Below are positions 54,815 through 63,151 of a stretch of 64,000 nucleotides of DNA, piece after piece. The position numbers and the translations under genes were made by a program. Each line of letters opens with the position of its first letter. Within the stretch, counting starts at the first letter, position 1. The DNA is taken from contig NZ_ANIJ01000014.1 in NCBI RefSeq assembly GCF_000347035.1, positions 62,001 to 126,000 on the forward strand, written 5' to 3'. Source of the DNA: Leptospira sp. B5-022. Lineage in GTDB: Bacteria > Spirochaetota > Leptospiria > Leptospirales > Leptospiraceae. The notes beneath the pieces were generated by a model. The model was given only the letters and a program-made list of their open reading frames with translations, did not search any database and had not been told where the DNA came from.

Positions 54815-56902
54815 ATGAAATTTATCGGCAGGAAGATCCGGATTTTGGGCAAAAATAGAATATCGTTATGGCTCTTAGGATCTATACTATTCTTCCTTTA
54901 TTTAGGCTGCCGCCCAGGAAAGGAAAGCCCTAAAGTCGTACAAGGGGTCTTGGATCTAAAACAATGGAATTTTCAAACGGACGGCAATATCAGTTTGGAT
55001 GGAGATTGGGAGTTTTATTGGAACAAGCTTCTTCCCGATTCCAATCCTAATGGGCAAACATCCTCACCTTCTTACATAAAGGTCCCAGCCAAATGGGATA
55101 AAGGACGTAACGTCGATAATAAGTATCCAAGTTACGGTTTCGCGAGTTATAAAGCGAAAGTATTATTACCTGAGACAAATACCCAACTCAGTCTAAAGAT
55201 CTCTTCTATCAGTTCCTCTTATACGTTGTTCGTGAACGGTAAGGAGATAGCAAAAGGCGGGAATATTGGAAAAAAGGACTCTGAATATTTCCCAGGTTAT
55301 AAACCGGGAGTTTTCAGTTTTATTTCCGCCAAACCGGAGATAGAGATCCTCATCCATGTTTCGAATTATAAATATTCGAACGGCTCCGGGATCTGGAATC
55401 CGATCCAGCTTGGGAATACTTCCGATATTCAGCAGATTTCCTTAAAGGCTACTATGTTGGACTCCATCACGTTCGGGACCTTGTTCGTGATGTCACTCTA
55501 TCATTTTACGTTTTATCTGATGAGAAGAAGGGACGCTTCCGCATTGTTCTTTGCCGTGCTCTGTTTGTGTATCGCATTTAGAGTGTCTTTTTACGGGGAA
55601 AGGATCTTTTATAACGTATTCCCGATTTTCCGAAACTACGAGTTCTCGGTCAGAGGAGAGATCCTATTCTTATTTTTACTTTTACCCGGAACAATTTTGT
55701 ATGTTCAGTCCGTATTCAAAGAACAATTCAAAAAGGACAAAGTTTTTAATATTACACTTTATTTAAGTATTCCTCTTATATTTTCGGCATTATTTCTTCC
55801 GACAAAATTTTATACCATGTCGTTCTTCATTAATTCATTGGAAATAATGATGTTGGGAATTTTGAGCTATTTATTCTTCAAATTGGCATACATGTCCGCC
55901 AAAGGAATAGATGGAGCGAGGATCTGCTTTTTCAGTCTGGTAATAAACCTGACCACGGTAGCAAATGACGTGCTGTACCTGAATAAGTTTATAGACTCAA
56001 TTTATTTGGTCCCATACGGTGTTTTGGCTCTTGTACTTTCCCAATGTGTTCTGCTTGCCTCCAGATTTTCCAAAGGGTTCGTGCTCGCAGAAGACCTGGG
56101 AGAAGAATTAAAAAAACTGAATGTAAACCTGGAGCAGATCGTAATCGAAAGAACGGAAAACTTAAACGAATCTTTGAAACTTTTAAAAGGGGACCTTTCT
56201 CTTGCTAAAAAATTACAACAGAAAACATTACCGACTCTCAACTTAAATGGTAAAAATGTGTCCATCCATCCATATTACCTTCCGATGTCGGAAATTGGAG
56301 GAGATTACTACGATATTTTCGAACTTGAACCGGGATATTTCCGTTTATTCTTGGTAGATGCCACCGGCCATGGAGTACAGGCGGCACTTCTTACTATGAC
56401 GATTAAGGCGGAATTCGAAAGTATAAAGTTTATTAAAGACCAACCTTCCCGTATATTAGAATTATTAAACGCAGCCTGTTGCCAGAAATACAAAAGTCTC
56501 AACGTCATATTCTCCGCAGTTTTAGCGGATATAGATCTGAATAATAACGTTTTGTATTATTCTTCCGCCGGACATCCTCCTCAGGTCTTAAAACAAAAAC
56601 AAGACGGAGCGGATTATCTATATTCCAGGGGACCTATCATTGGCCTAAAAAACGAAGCAACATATAAAAATCTAACCGTTCCTCTTCTTTCCGGGAACAG
56701 GATCTTTTTCTTTTCGGACGGTATTTTCGAGGAATTCGATCAGGAAAAAAAGGAATTCGGAGAAAACCGGGTATTGTCCATTTTGAGCAGAAACACGGGG
56801 ATCCAGGAAGTGGCGGAAGATTTGATCTCTGAATTGCAGATCTTCGTAGGGCCGAGAGGCTTTCAAGACGACGTTACTTTACTCGCAGTAGAGGTTCATT
56901 AA
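54815..56902 (+). CDS. 7TM-sensor SpoIIE/PP2C-type phosphatase
   Basis: The 695-residue protein has an N-terminal membrane or signal segment. An extracytoplasmic sugar-binding-like domain (about 40-220) follows, with LDLKQWNFQTDGNISLDGDWEFYW and the YPSYGFASYKAKVLLP stretch, the DISMED2 pattern. About seven transmembrane helices (roughly 225-430) and a coiled segment lead to a PP2C domain (about 470-695) with GGDYYDIFEL, FLVDATGHGVQAALL, the SSAGHPPQV motif, GPIIGLK and FFSDGIFE. Its catalytic Asp residues are present. This layout is frequent in Leptospira and usually controls an anti-sigma antagonist. It is transcribed divergently from the kinase operon. Confidence 0.9.
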   Translation: MKFIGRKIRILGKNRISLWLLGSILFFLYLGCRPGKESPKVVQGVLDLKQWNFQTDGNISLDGDWEFYWNKLLPDSNPNGQTSSPSYIKVPAKWDKGRNVDNKYPSYGFASYKAKVLLPETNTQLSLKISSISSSYTLFVNGKEIAKGGNIGKKDSEYFPGYKPGVFSFISAKPEIEILIHVSNYKYSNGSGIWNPIQLGNTSDIQQISLKATMLDSITFGTLFVMSLYHFTFYLMRRRDASALFFAVLCLCIAFRVSFYGERIFYNVFPIFRNYEFSVRGEILFLFLLLPGTILYVQSVFKEQFKKDKVFNITLYLSIPLIFSALFLPTKFYTMSFFINSLEIMMLGILSYLFFKLAYMSAKGIDGARICFFSLVINLTTVANDVLYLNKFIDSIYLVPYGVLALVLSQCVLLASRFSKGFVLAEDLGEELKKLNVNLEQIVIERTENLNESLKLLKGDLSLAKKLQQKTLPTLNLNGKNVSIHPYYLPMSEIGGDYYDIFELEPGYFRLFLVDATGHGVQAALLTMTIKAEFESIKFIKDQPSRILELLNAACCQKYKSLNVIFSAVLADIDLNNNVLYYSSAGHPPQVLKQKQDGADYLYSRGPIIGLKNEATYKNLTVPLLSGNRIFFFSDGIFEEFDQEKKEFGENRVLSILSRNTGIQEVAEDLISELQIFVGPRGFQDDVTLLAVEVH

Positions 56903-56983
56903 AATTTTAACGGATACTCCCGAACAAATCCGTTTTTTCATCGTTATATTCCGCATGATTCGGATTAGATGGAGAAATCCGAT

Positions 56984-57517
56984 ATGTCGAGGTCCTTTTT
57001 TTATTACGTAATACTATTTTGTATGACATTACAATTCGATTGTGGATCCGTTCTTTTGGTCATACAGGATTTGGATCCTTCCCAAAAAGAGGGTACTAGT
57101 TCCATATTGCTCCTCTTAGGCATAACAAATCATTTCGGTAATCCTTACATTGAGATTTTTCCAAACAATTTAACTCTTGTTGCACCGACTTCATCCGATC
57201 CAAGTTCAGGTTCTTATTTAGCTAGGGCCCGCAATATTCCCAATTCATGGTACCAAGAAGAATTCACATTCGATCTGGAGGTAAGCGGTTGTTCCGGTTA
57301 TATCGGTTCCCTCAACGGTTCGGCCGGCCTACCTACCACCGTTTCATTTACTTCCGGAGACCAGTATTCTATTTCTATGGACCTAGTGGGACTCGGAGAT
57401 GGAGGAATTACGCAAGTCTGCTCTTTGAGCCATACTGTCACTTTCAGCTCGGGAGCGGATATTCAAACTGGGACAAATATCGGAAATATCTTAGTTACCA
57501 TCCCGCCTATGTTCTAG
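56984..57517 (+). CDS. Putative lipoprotein of unknown function
   Basis: The ATG at 56984 is preceded by GGAG nine bases away, which I prefer over an in-frame ATG five codons earlier. The 177-residue product has a lipoprotein-type signal (FCMTLQFDC). The mature part is rich in Ser, Gly and Thr with short beta-like stretches (GNPYIEIFPNNLTLV, FTFDLEVSGCSGYIG and SLSHTVTFSSG), suggesting a small beta-sandwich. Three later Cys may form a disulfide. It is 82 bases downstream of the SpoIIE gene. Function unknown. Confidence 0.6.
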   Translation: MSRSFFYYVILFCMTLQFDCGSVLLVIQDLDPSQKEGTSSILLLLGITNHFGNPYIEIFPNNLTLVAPTSSDPSSGSYLARARNIPNSWYQEEFTFDLEVSGCSGYIGSLNGSAGLPTTVSFTSGDQYSISMDLVGLGDGGITQVCSLSHTVTFSSGADIQTGTNIGNILVTIPPMF

Positions 57518-57518
57518 A

Positions 57519-57544
57519 AATACATTATGTTAACATAATGTATT
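57519..57544. terminator. 26-bp perfect palindrome between convergent genes
   Basis: AATACATTATGTT at 57519-57531 is followed immediately by its reverse complement, giving a perfect 26-bp palindrome starting two bases after the lipoprotein stop. No T run follows on the plus strand. It may act as a terminator or as a protein-binding site. AT-rich dyads of this kind without loops are more typical of binding sites. Confidence 0.4.
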
Positions 57545-57568
57545 GGAATTTATCGACATTATTCCGCG

Positions 57569-57666
57569 ATAGGGATACGTAGGCCTTTAGTCCCGAAGGG
57601 ACGAGGGCGATGCCCGAGGCCGAAGTAGCCCGGTCCGAGCTTTGCGAGGAATCGCCCGAACCCTAT
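57569..57666. repeat. GC-rich multi-hairpin element
   Basis: Nested inverted repeats fold into a branched structure. The outer stem is ATAGGG (57569-57574) with CCCTAT (57661-57666). A simple hairpin is GTCCC-gaa-GGGAC (57590-57602). A second stem is GGGCGAT (57605-57611) with ATCGCCC (57651-57657), enclosing a GC-rich loop with GGCC and CCGG motifs. The element is much richer in GC than its flanks and includes the stop codon of the minus-strand gene. I think it is a dispersed repeat of this genus or a structured RNA end. Copy number must be tested. Confidence 0.5.
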
Positions 57667-58901
57667 TCCTTAATTTTCAAAGAAGAAATTGGCAAGGAAT
57701 ATAACCCCTTGGAAGTTTTGTCGAAGGAAGGAAAATAGACCCTGTCTTCGAAAGGAACGGAAACTGAAATATCCTTAATTTTAGACCCGTCATGCATCGA
57801 ATAATAAAGAGGTCTTTTTCCGCTCTGATCGATCACGAGTATCCCGGTATTATGTGAGATCGGCAGGATTTTTTGAGGCAATGATAAGATAACACTTTTC
57901 AGCCATGGATTATTATGCACAAAATTGATAAGCCCGGATCTTTTTTTAATGATCCCGGTCCAGATCCTTCCTTTTTCATCTCGTTCCAGTCCATCCGCAA
58001 GACCGGGAAGATTTTCGAATAAGATTTCGAAACTTCCTTGTTTGTTTCCGGACAGAAAAGCTCGGATGATCCGAAACTTGGTGGTTTCCGTAAAGATCAC
58101 CGATTGTTCCTTTTCATTCGGACTTATATCCAGCAGTATCCCATCCACGAAAGTAAATCCGCTTAACGTAAGAGAGATCGTATTTTTCTTTCTATCCAAC
58201 ATCCAAAGTTTTCCATGAGGATAAAGTCCGATCGCTTCCGGAACGGCACCGCTTCCCATTGCTGCATCAGATCTTTCGAAAGGTTCGGTGATATAGATAC
58301 GATTTCCGTCTTCGGATACGGCCAGATCGTTACATAAGGAAAACGGTCTCGAATTGGAAAAATTCAGATCTCGAAGGGAGAAGGTAAGCATTTCCGAAAA
58401 GGGATACACTCTTTCTAATTCTTCTTTTTCTAATTTAGGAAGGTCTAAAATAAGAGGATCTATCTTTTTGCTTTCTATATCCACTTCGTAAAGCCCAACT
58501 CTATTTTTTTCCTCGTAGGTTTCCCCTCCGAGCCTGGAGGCACAAACTAATATTTTTTCCTTGTTCCGATCTCCAAATTGTATACCGGCAGGATTGACAG
58601 GCGGTTTCACCCACTGTTCGGCCTTTCCGGTTTTAAAATTCAGTCTCCAAATCCAGCCATCCATTCCGGAAGCATATCCGAATCCTTTTGGGCGATCGAA
58701 AATGAGATCATCATGACCGGGTAGATCTTCCATCTCCACCTTAAGTCCGCTCAAAAAAAGGTCTTCTTTGTCTTGGACTTCCAAAATGGAAGGAGGTATT
58801 TCCCCCAATTTATAAGGGGCTCCTATCTTAATCCCGGAAGGGTTACATTTCCCTAAAGAGAAAAGGATCGTAAGTATTATAATTGTGTGATGTAATTTCA
58901 T
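57663..58901 (-). CDS. Beta-propeller lipoprotein (SMP-30/strictosidine synthase-like)
   Basis: The 412-residue protein has a lipobox (FSLGKC, Cys 19) and a six-bladed propeller pattern. Segments such as HDDLIFDRPKGFGYASGMDGWIWRL, CNDLAVSEDGNRIYITEPFERSDAA, VDGILLDISPNEKEQSVIFTETTKFRI and LPGLADGLERDEKGRIWTGI match the SMP-30/gluconolactonase and strictosidine synthase superfamily. The enzymatic residues of each subgroup are not clear, so catalytic activity is uncertain. It starts in the stop of the M24 gene (ATGA overlap), so the two are co-expressed. Envelope location is likely. Confidence 0.8.
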   Translation of the reverse strand: MKLHHTIIILTILFSLGKCNPSGIKIGAPYKLGEIPPSILEVQDKEDLFLSGLKVEMEDLPGHDDLIFDRPKGFGYASGMDGWIWRLNFKTGKAEQWVKPPVNPAGIQFGDRNKEKILVCASRLGGETYEEKNRVGLYEVDIESKKIDPLILDLPKLEKEELERVYPFSEMLTFSLRDLNFSNSRPFSLCNDLAVSEDGNRIYITEPFERSDAAMGSGAVPEAIGLYPHGKLWMLDRKKNTISLTLSGFTFVDGILLDISPNEKEQSVIFTETTKFRIIRAFLSGNKQGSFEILFENLPGLADGLERDEKGRIWTGIIKKRSGLINFVHNNPWLKSVILSLPQKILPISHNTGILVIDQSGKRPLYYSMHDGSKIKDISVSVPFEDRVYFPSFDKTSKGLYSLPISSLKIKE

Positions 58902-59785
58902 ACAGCTTCCAATAATTTTCCGTATTTTTGTACGTGGGGGACTTCATCGTCCAACCAATACGCCTTATTTTTTTCCACCACTAAGATCTCTTCGAATTTA
59001 AAACCGGTTTTGCCTTTTCCTAAATGCGGTTCTATCGCCCAAAGCCCGGTCTTCTCCCCCTCATGATCCGGAGTCAGAAGCTCGGGAAGAACCTTATGGC
59101 TAAGGAACTCGAAAGATCCCTGTAAACTGAACCAACTTGCAAAACTGATCGGTAATAATGGAAAGGAAATATTAGGTAAATGTACTTTATACACCCTATG
59201 TCCAAGAACGGCAAAAGGATACAAAGAGTGCACATTATCGAAACCGTTCTGTTTGGAATCCTGATCTACCTTATGCCAAATCTCCGAAGAACTCATGGAA
59301 GAAGAAAATAATTTGGGAAGTTCCGATCTGAGTTTTAATAGGTATTTCATTCCATGATCCAACTCGGCATTTTTATTTAGTGAAGAAGAATATCCAATGT
59401 CCCCTATATAACCGTCCACGACAGGAGACACATCTAAGATAAAGGATTCGTTCACCTGTAATTTTCTTTTGCTAGGATGAAATTGAGTGAATCTTTTGTA
59501 TCCGTCAAATCTTGCATGATCTCCAAACCAAGCGAAAGGACGATGCAAAAATATTTTAACCCCGTGATCTCTTAAGAAAGTTTCCATTCGTTTTGTTGCT
59601 TGGAGTTCCGTCCAACCTTCTTGCATTTCCTTTTCAATCTCGGTCACACATCTGTAAGCCAATCTTTGCGCTTTTAAAAATCCAGTTTTCTCTTCTTGAG
59701 TAGGAGTATGGACGGATCCGGAATTGTATTTGGAAATTTTAGAGGAGAGTTTGGATAATAATCCTCTTCGTTTTTCTATCGGCAT
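58898..59785 (-). CDS. M24-family metallopeptidase-like protein (Xaa-Pro peptidase fold)
   Basis: The 295-residue protein fits the pita-bread fold. FLHRPFAWFGDHARFDGY near residue 95, ILDVSPVVDGYIGDIGYSS near 130 with the two Asp positions expected for metal ligands, LGHRVYK near 200 and the C-terminal acidic IEPHLG near 260 are in order. Family members remove N-terminal Met or Xaa-Pro dipeptides or are non-catalytic. The His and Glu ligands seem present, but I could not align all five. Its stop overlaps the propeller gene start. No signal peptide was seen. Confidence 0.78.
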   Translation of the reverse strand: MPIEKRRGLLSKLSSKISKYNSGSVHTPTQEEKTGFLKAQRLAYRCVTEIEKEMQEGWTELQATKRMETFLRDHGVKIFLHRPFAWFGDHARFDGYKRFTQFHPSKRKLQVNESFILDVSPVVDGYIGDIGYSSSLNKNAELDHGMKYLLKLRSELPKLFSSSMSSSEIWHKVDQDSKQNGFDNVHSLYPFAVLGHRVYKVHLPNISFPLLPISFASWFSLQGSFEFLSHKVLPELLTPDHEGEKTGLWAIEPHLGKGKTGFKFEEILVVEKNKAYWLDDEVPHVQKYGKLLEAV

Positions 59786-59871
59786 AAGGGTCCCCTAATC
59801 TCGGATCAGAGAAGAGTAACAGAGAGCAGTATATTCCGCTTGAATGATTCCGGTATGAAATCTAATTTTAA

Positions 59872-60666
59872 TTAGATCAGATCGCCTGATTCACAAAATC
59901 GAACTTCAATGGATTTTAGATGTCCGAAAAATAGAGAAGGCACAAATCCGAAATTTTCTTTGAAGGTCCGAGTAAAATGAGCAGAGTCGGAAAAACCTGC
60001 GTAATGTGCCGCATCTGTCAGGCTCTTACCTTCTTTCAAAAGTTTCGCAGCCTCTAAGATCCGGACCCACAATAAATATCTGCGCATAGGGATACCCAAA
60101 TTTTCCTTAAAGAGCCGGATGAGCCTATCTTCCGAGACTGAAAAATTTTTACCGATTTCTTTCATCCGGATACTATCAGGCATTTCCTTACGGATCATCT
60201 TTGCGATCCGGACGATCCTCTCATCCAGAACCCTTTCCATTTTTCGGAAAGGATAAACGGAACGAAGAAGATCCAAATGTAATTCCCACGCTTCGTAGTC
60301 ATTTAATTTTCCATAATATAATTCCCAGAGTTTTTCCATCTGTGGTTGAAAGTCGGAGATATCTAATTTTTTCACTTCGCCTACTTTTGCAAATTCCGAG
60401 ATGGATGAATATTCGTAAGTTTCGGGATCGATGAGTAATGCGATCATCTCTACTCCGGGAGAAACGGTCTTATGATATGTATTCGGCCCTACTAAGGCGA
60501 CTCGATATTCTTCCTTTCCTTTTTCAGTTTCTATATGAATATTATTTTTTAAGGAAATTGCCAAGGTAGCCGCATAATGGGAATGGAAATCGGTTTGCAT
60601 GGAATTTGTGGCAAACATTACTCGGCCATTCCATAAATAGAGAATTCCTCTGTTTGTAAAATCCAT
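59872..60666 (-). CDS. AraC-family transcriptional regulator
   Basis: The 264-residue protein has an N-terminal cupin-like domain (TDFHSHYAATLAISL near residue 25, then YRVALVGPNTYHKTVSPG) for effector binding. A C-terminal AraC DNA-binding domain (about 165-255) follows, with MKEIGKNFSVSEDRLIRLFKENLGIPMRRY and DAAHYAGFSDSAHFTRTFKENFGFVPS. The complete pair of helix-turn-helix motifs is present. It lies upstream of the M24 and propeller genes on the same strand, 86 bases away, and may control them, but that is only positional. The effector is unknown. Confidence 0.9.
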   Translation of the reverse strand: MDFTNRGILYLWNGRVMFATNSMQTDFHSHYAATLAISLKNNIHIETEKGKEEYRVALVGPNTYHKTVSPGVEMIALLIDPETYEYSSISEFAKVGEVKKLDISDFQPQMEKLWELYYGKLNDYEAWELHLDLLRSVYPFRKMERVLDERIVRIAKMIRKEMPDSIRMKEIGKNFSVSEDRLIRLFKENLGIPMRRYLLWVRILEAAKLLKEGKSLTDAAHYAGFSDSAHFTRTFKENFGFVPSLFFGHLKSIEVRFCESGDLI

Positions 60667-60789
60667 ATAAGATTAACCTATTTGGGTTATTCGGCTCCTT
60701 CTGCCCATTTTAATTTTGTTGTCCTTGATACGGCCCTAAAATTCTATATTCCTAACTAGCAAAAAGCAAGTTTGCCGGAATTTCGGATA

Positions 60790-61890
60790 ATGTATCAACT
60801 TCTACTCTCTATTCTTTTCTTTTTCGTGATATTCACATCCTGTTTCCAATCTTCCGGCAATCCGCAATATGAACAGCTCGCCGCCGTTGCTGGAATAACG
60901 GAATTCTCCTCTTCCGACGGCCAAGTTGAAATTCCGGAAGAAGCGCCTAAGATCACTATTCTTTCCGTTAGTCCTGAAAATTATAAACCGGGAGATTTGG
61001 TTACTATCGATTACAAGATCACTCAAGTAGGAACAGGGGATTGGACAGGGCCTGTTTCTTTCTATCTTACGGATACCAATAATTGTATGGAATATTGTCA
61101 ATCCACCAGAGACACACTTAATAATCCGTGGATCGCTCAAGACCTAGGAAATTTTACGAGTTACTTCAATTCTTCAAATTGGCCTTACGGAAATTATAAT
61201 TTCTCTCTTCTTGTAAATAACCAAATAGTAGCTAAATCAGAACCTTTGGAAAGTGTAATCACTCACGCGACTGCTTCCACATTGACGATGAATGGTTCTG
61301 CAGTAGTTGTCACGATTACTTCCGGAACGGACGAAAAACTTTTTAAACTGAATGTAGGACCGACGTATAAGGATTTTGTAATCGGTATTAATCTTATTAC
61401 AACCGGAACTATTCTTGATAAAGTTTCCCTTTATCCGCCGGGAACTAACGGGTCAGATCTAATGAAAAATGTCAGTGTAGGCTCAGGAAGCTATATTCAA
61501 TCCAAGGGTTCCGCACATTATCCACAAGCAACTGGAAATTATGAAATTCTTGCTTCCGATACTTCCGGTTCTTTTCCAATTTCTTTTTCCATCCAAGCAA
61601 GAAATACCCATGCTTCTGGAGGAGGAAGCTGCAATTATGTAGGTTCCTTTTTTGAAAGCAAGGGTTGTTTCGATTATGCCCCGGGCACAACTATGGATGC
61701 GGACGAATGTGGCGTTTTCGATGGAGTTTGGAGTACAACGCAAACTTGTGCGCAAAGAAATCCTACACTTACTGTATTAAAAAAATGTACTAGATTTACT
61801 TCAATCGCCTTTTCGACCTATGAGTTCGAGACCCAAACATATTATCCAAGCACTTCTAATTCAACCATCAATTGCAGCGACGGTTTTTAG
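60790..61890 (+). CDS. Putative lipoprotein with a beta-sandwich-like N-terminal domain
   Basis: The ATG at 60790 gives 366 residues with a lipobox (FFVIFTSC). A TTG six codons upstream is an alternative. The segment ITILSVSPENYKPGDLVTIDYKITQVGTGDWTGPVSFYL resembles an Ig-like or CARDB-type domain. Cys-containing regions such as NNCMEYCQSTRD and SGGGSCNYVGSFFESKGCFDYAPG could be disulfide-bonded. The C-terminal 60 residues hold several Cys. I do not recognise a named family. A surface lipoprotein is inferred. It is followed by NnrS after 68 bases. Confidence 0.65.
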   Translation: MYQLLLSILFFFVIFTSCFQSSGNPQYEQLAAVAGITEFSSSDGQVEIPEEAPKITILSVSPENYKPGDLVTIDYKITQVGTGDWTGPVSFYLTDTNNCMEYCQSTRDTLNNPWIAQDLGNFTSYFNSSNWPYGNYNFSLLVNNQIVAKSEPLESVITHATASTLTMNGSAVVVTITSGTDEKLFKLNVGPTYKDFVIGINLITTGTILDKVSLYPPGTNGSDLMKNVSVGSGSYIQSKGSAHYPQATGNYEILASDTSGSFPISFSIQARNTHASGGGSCNYVGSFFESKGCFDYAPGTTMDADECGVFDGVWSTTQTCAQRNPTLTVLKKCTRFTSIAFSTYEFETQTYYPSTSNSTINCSDGF

Positions 61891-61958
61891 ATAAATTGAT
61901 CTCCTCTCTTTGATCCAGATCAAAGACAAAAGAAAGATCCTTTCTTATCATAAGAAGG

Positions 61959-63146
61959 ATGAAATCTCTTATAGATTTTCGTTCTGCAGTTTGGTCGATT
62001 GCCTTTCGCCCATTTTTTTTAGCGAGTTCCTTTCACGCATTATTTGCAGTTCTGATCTGGATCTTGATCCTGTTTTCTATCCTTCCTTCTCCATTTCTGA
62101 CGGGAGGAATTCAGATCCATTCTTACGAGATGGTTTTCGGTTTTGGAAGAGGAGCAATTATAGGATTCCTTTTTACAGCAGGTCAGAATTGGACCAAAAA
62201 AGTCCTGGCTAAAGAAGGCTACTTAGCTCTTTTATTCGGACTTTGGTTCTTAGGCAGATTCGGATTTTTATCCAGCCCGTATCTTTCCTATCTTGCGCTT
62301 ACCGCTGATCTTTATTGTGACCTACTGGTCCTTTTTTATCTTACTCCACCTTTGTTCGCCAAAGGGCAGGAACATAATCGTGTAGTTGTGATCACTTACT
62401 TCCTTCTTTTCTTACTTCATATACTGACAGCGTTTTCATTTTTGAATATTTTACCGGAAGAATGGAGTTTGCATTTCATCCATCTTTCACTTTTTGTAAT
62501 ACTTCAATTTGTGATATTGATCGGAGGAAGGATCATGCCTTTTTTCTCCTCCGCCGCTATTCCGGGCGCGAATCCTAAAAGATTTCTAAAATTAGAAAGT
62601 TTCATAAGATACGGAGGATTTCTATTTTTAATGTTAGAAACTGCCGCTTATTGGATTTCAGAGATCGTTCCATTTGCAGGATTATTTTGTTTGGCTTTCG
62701 GAATGTTGAATTATTCACGTTGGCTTTTCTGGAAACCTTGGAAATCCAAAAAGGTGCCTATCCTTTGGATCTTACATTTCGGTTATTTCTGGTTATGCTC
62801 CGGATTTGTAGCTTATGGACTTTCACATTTGGGATTTTTTCCCACTTCTTCTGCCTTTCATATCTTCACCTTAGGAGGAATAGGAGTTTTCATATACGGT
62901 ATGATCACAAGAGTTTCCCTAGGCCATACCGGCAGACCGATCAAAGCTTCGAAATCCATAGTTTTAGGTTATATATTGATCAATTTAGCGGTGATCTCCA
63001 GGGTATTTCTTCCTTTAATGAATAAGTATAGAGAAGCCTACCTGTTTTCGGCAATATTATGGATCGCCGCATTCTTGATCTTTGTCATGAAATATTCTAA
63101 AATTCTAATAGACCCTAGGGCGGATATGGCCGGCAATAGAAAATAA
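61959..63146 (+). CDS. nnrS: NnrS family haem/copper membrane protein
   Basis: The 395-residue protein has about 12 transmembrane helices and the NnrS signature order. AFRPFFLASSFHALFA is near residue 15, GGIQIHSYEMVFGFGRGAIIGFLFTAGQNWT near 50-80, GGRIMPFFSSAAIPGAN near 190 and MITRVSLGHTGRPI near 315. Histidines in these segments are the proposed haem or copper ligands. NnrS proteins are linked to nitric oxide tolerance and denitrification. No nitrite or nitric oxide reductase genes are next to it here. It is five bases before the hydroxylase gene, in one transcript. Confidence 0.93.
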   Translation: MKSLIDFRSAVWSIAFRPFFLASSFHALFAVLIWILILFSILPSPFLTGGIQIHSYEMVFGFGRGAIIGFLFTAGQNWTKKVLAKEGYLALLFGLWFLGRFGFLSSPYLSYLALTADLYCDLLVLFYLTPPLFAKGQEHNRVVVITYFLLFLLHILTAFSFLNILPEEWSLHFIHLSLFVILQFVILIGGRIMPFFSSAAIPGANPKRFLKLESFIRYGGFLFLMLETAAYWISEIVPFAGLFCLAFGMLNYSRWLFWKPWKSKKVPILWILHFGYFWLCSGFVAYGLSHLGFFPTSSAFHIFTLGGIGVFIYGMITRVSLGHTGRPIKASKSIVLGYILINLAVISRVFLPLMNKYREAYLFSAILWIAAFLIFVMKYSKILIDPRADMAGNRK

Positions 63147-63151
63147 GGTCT

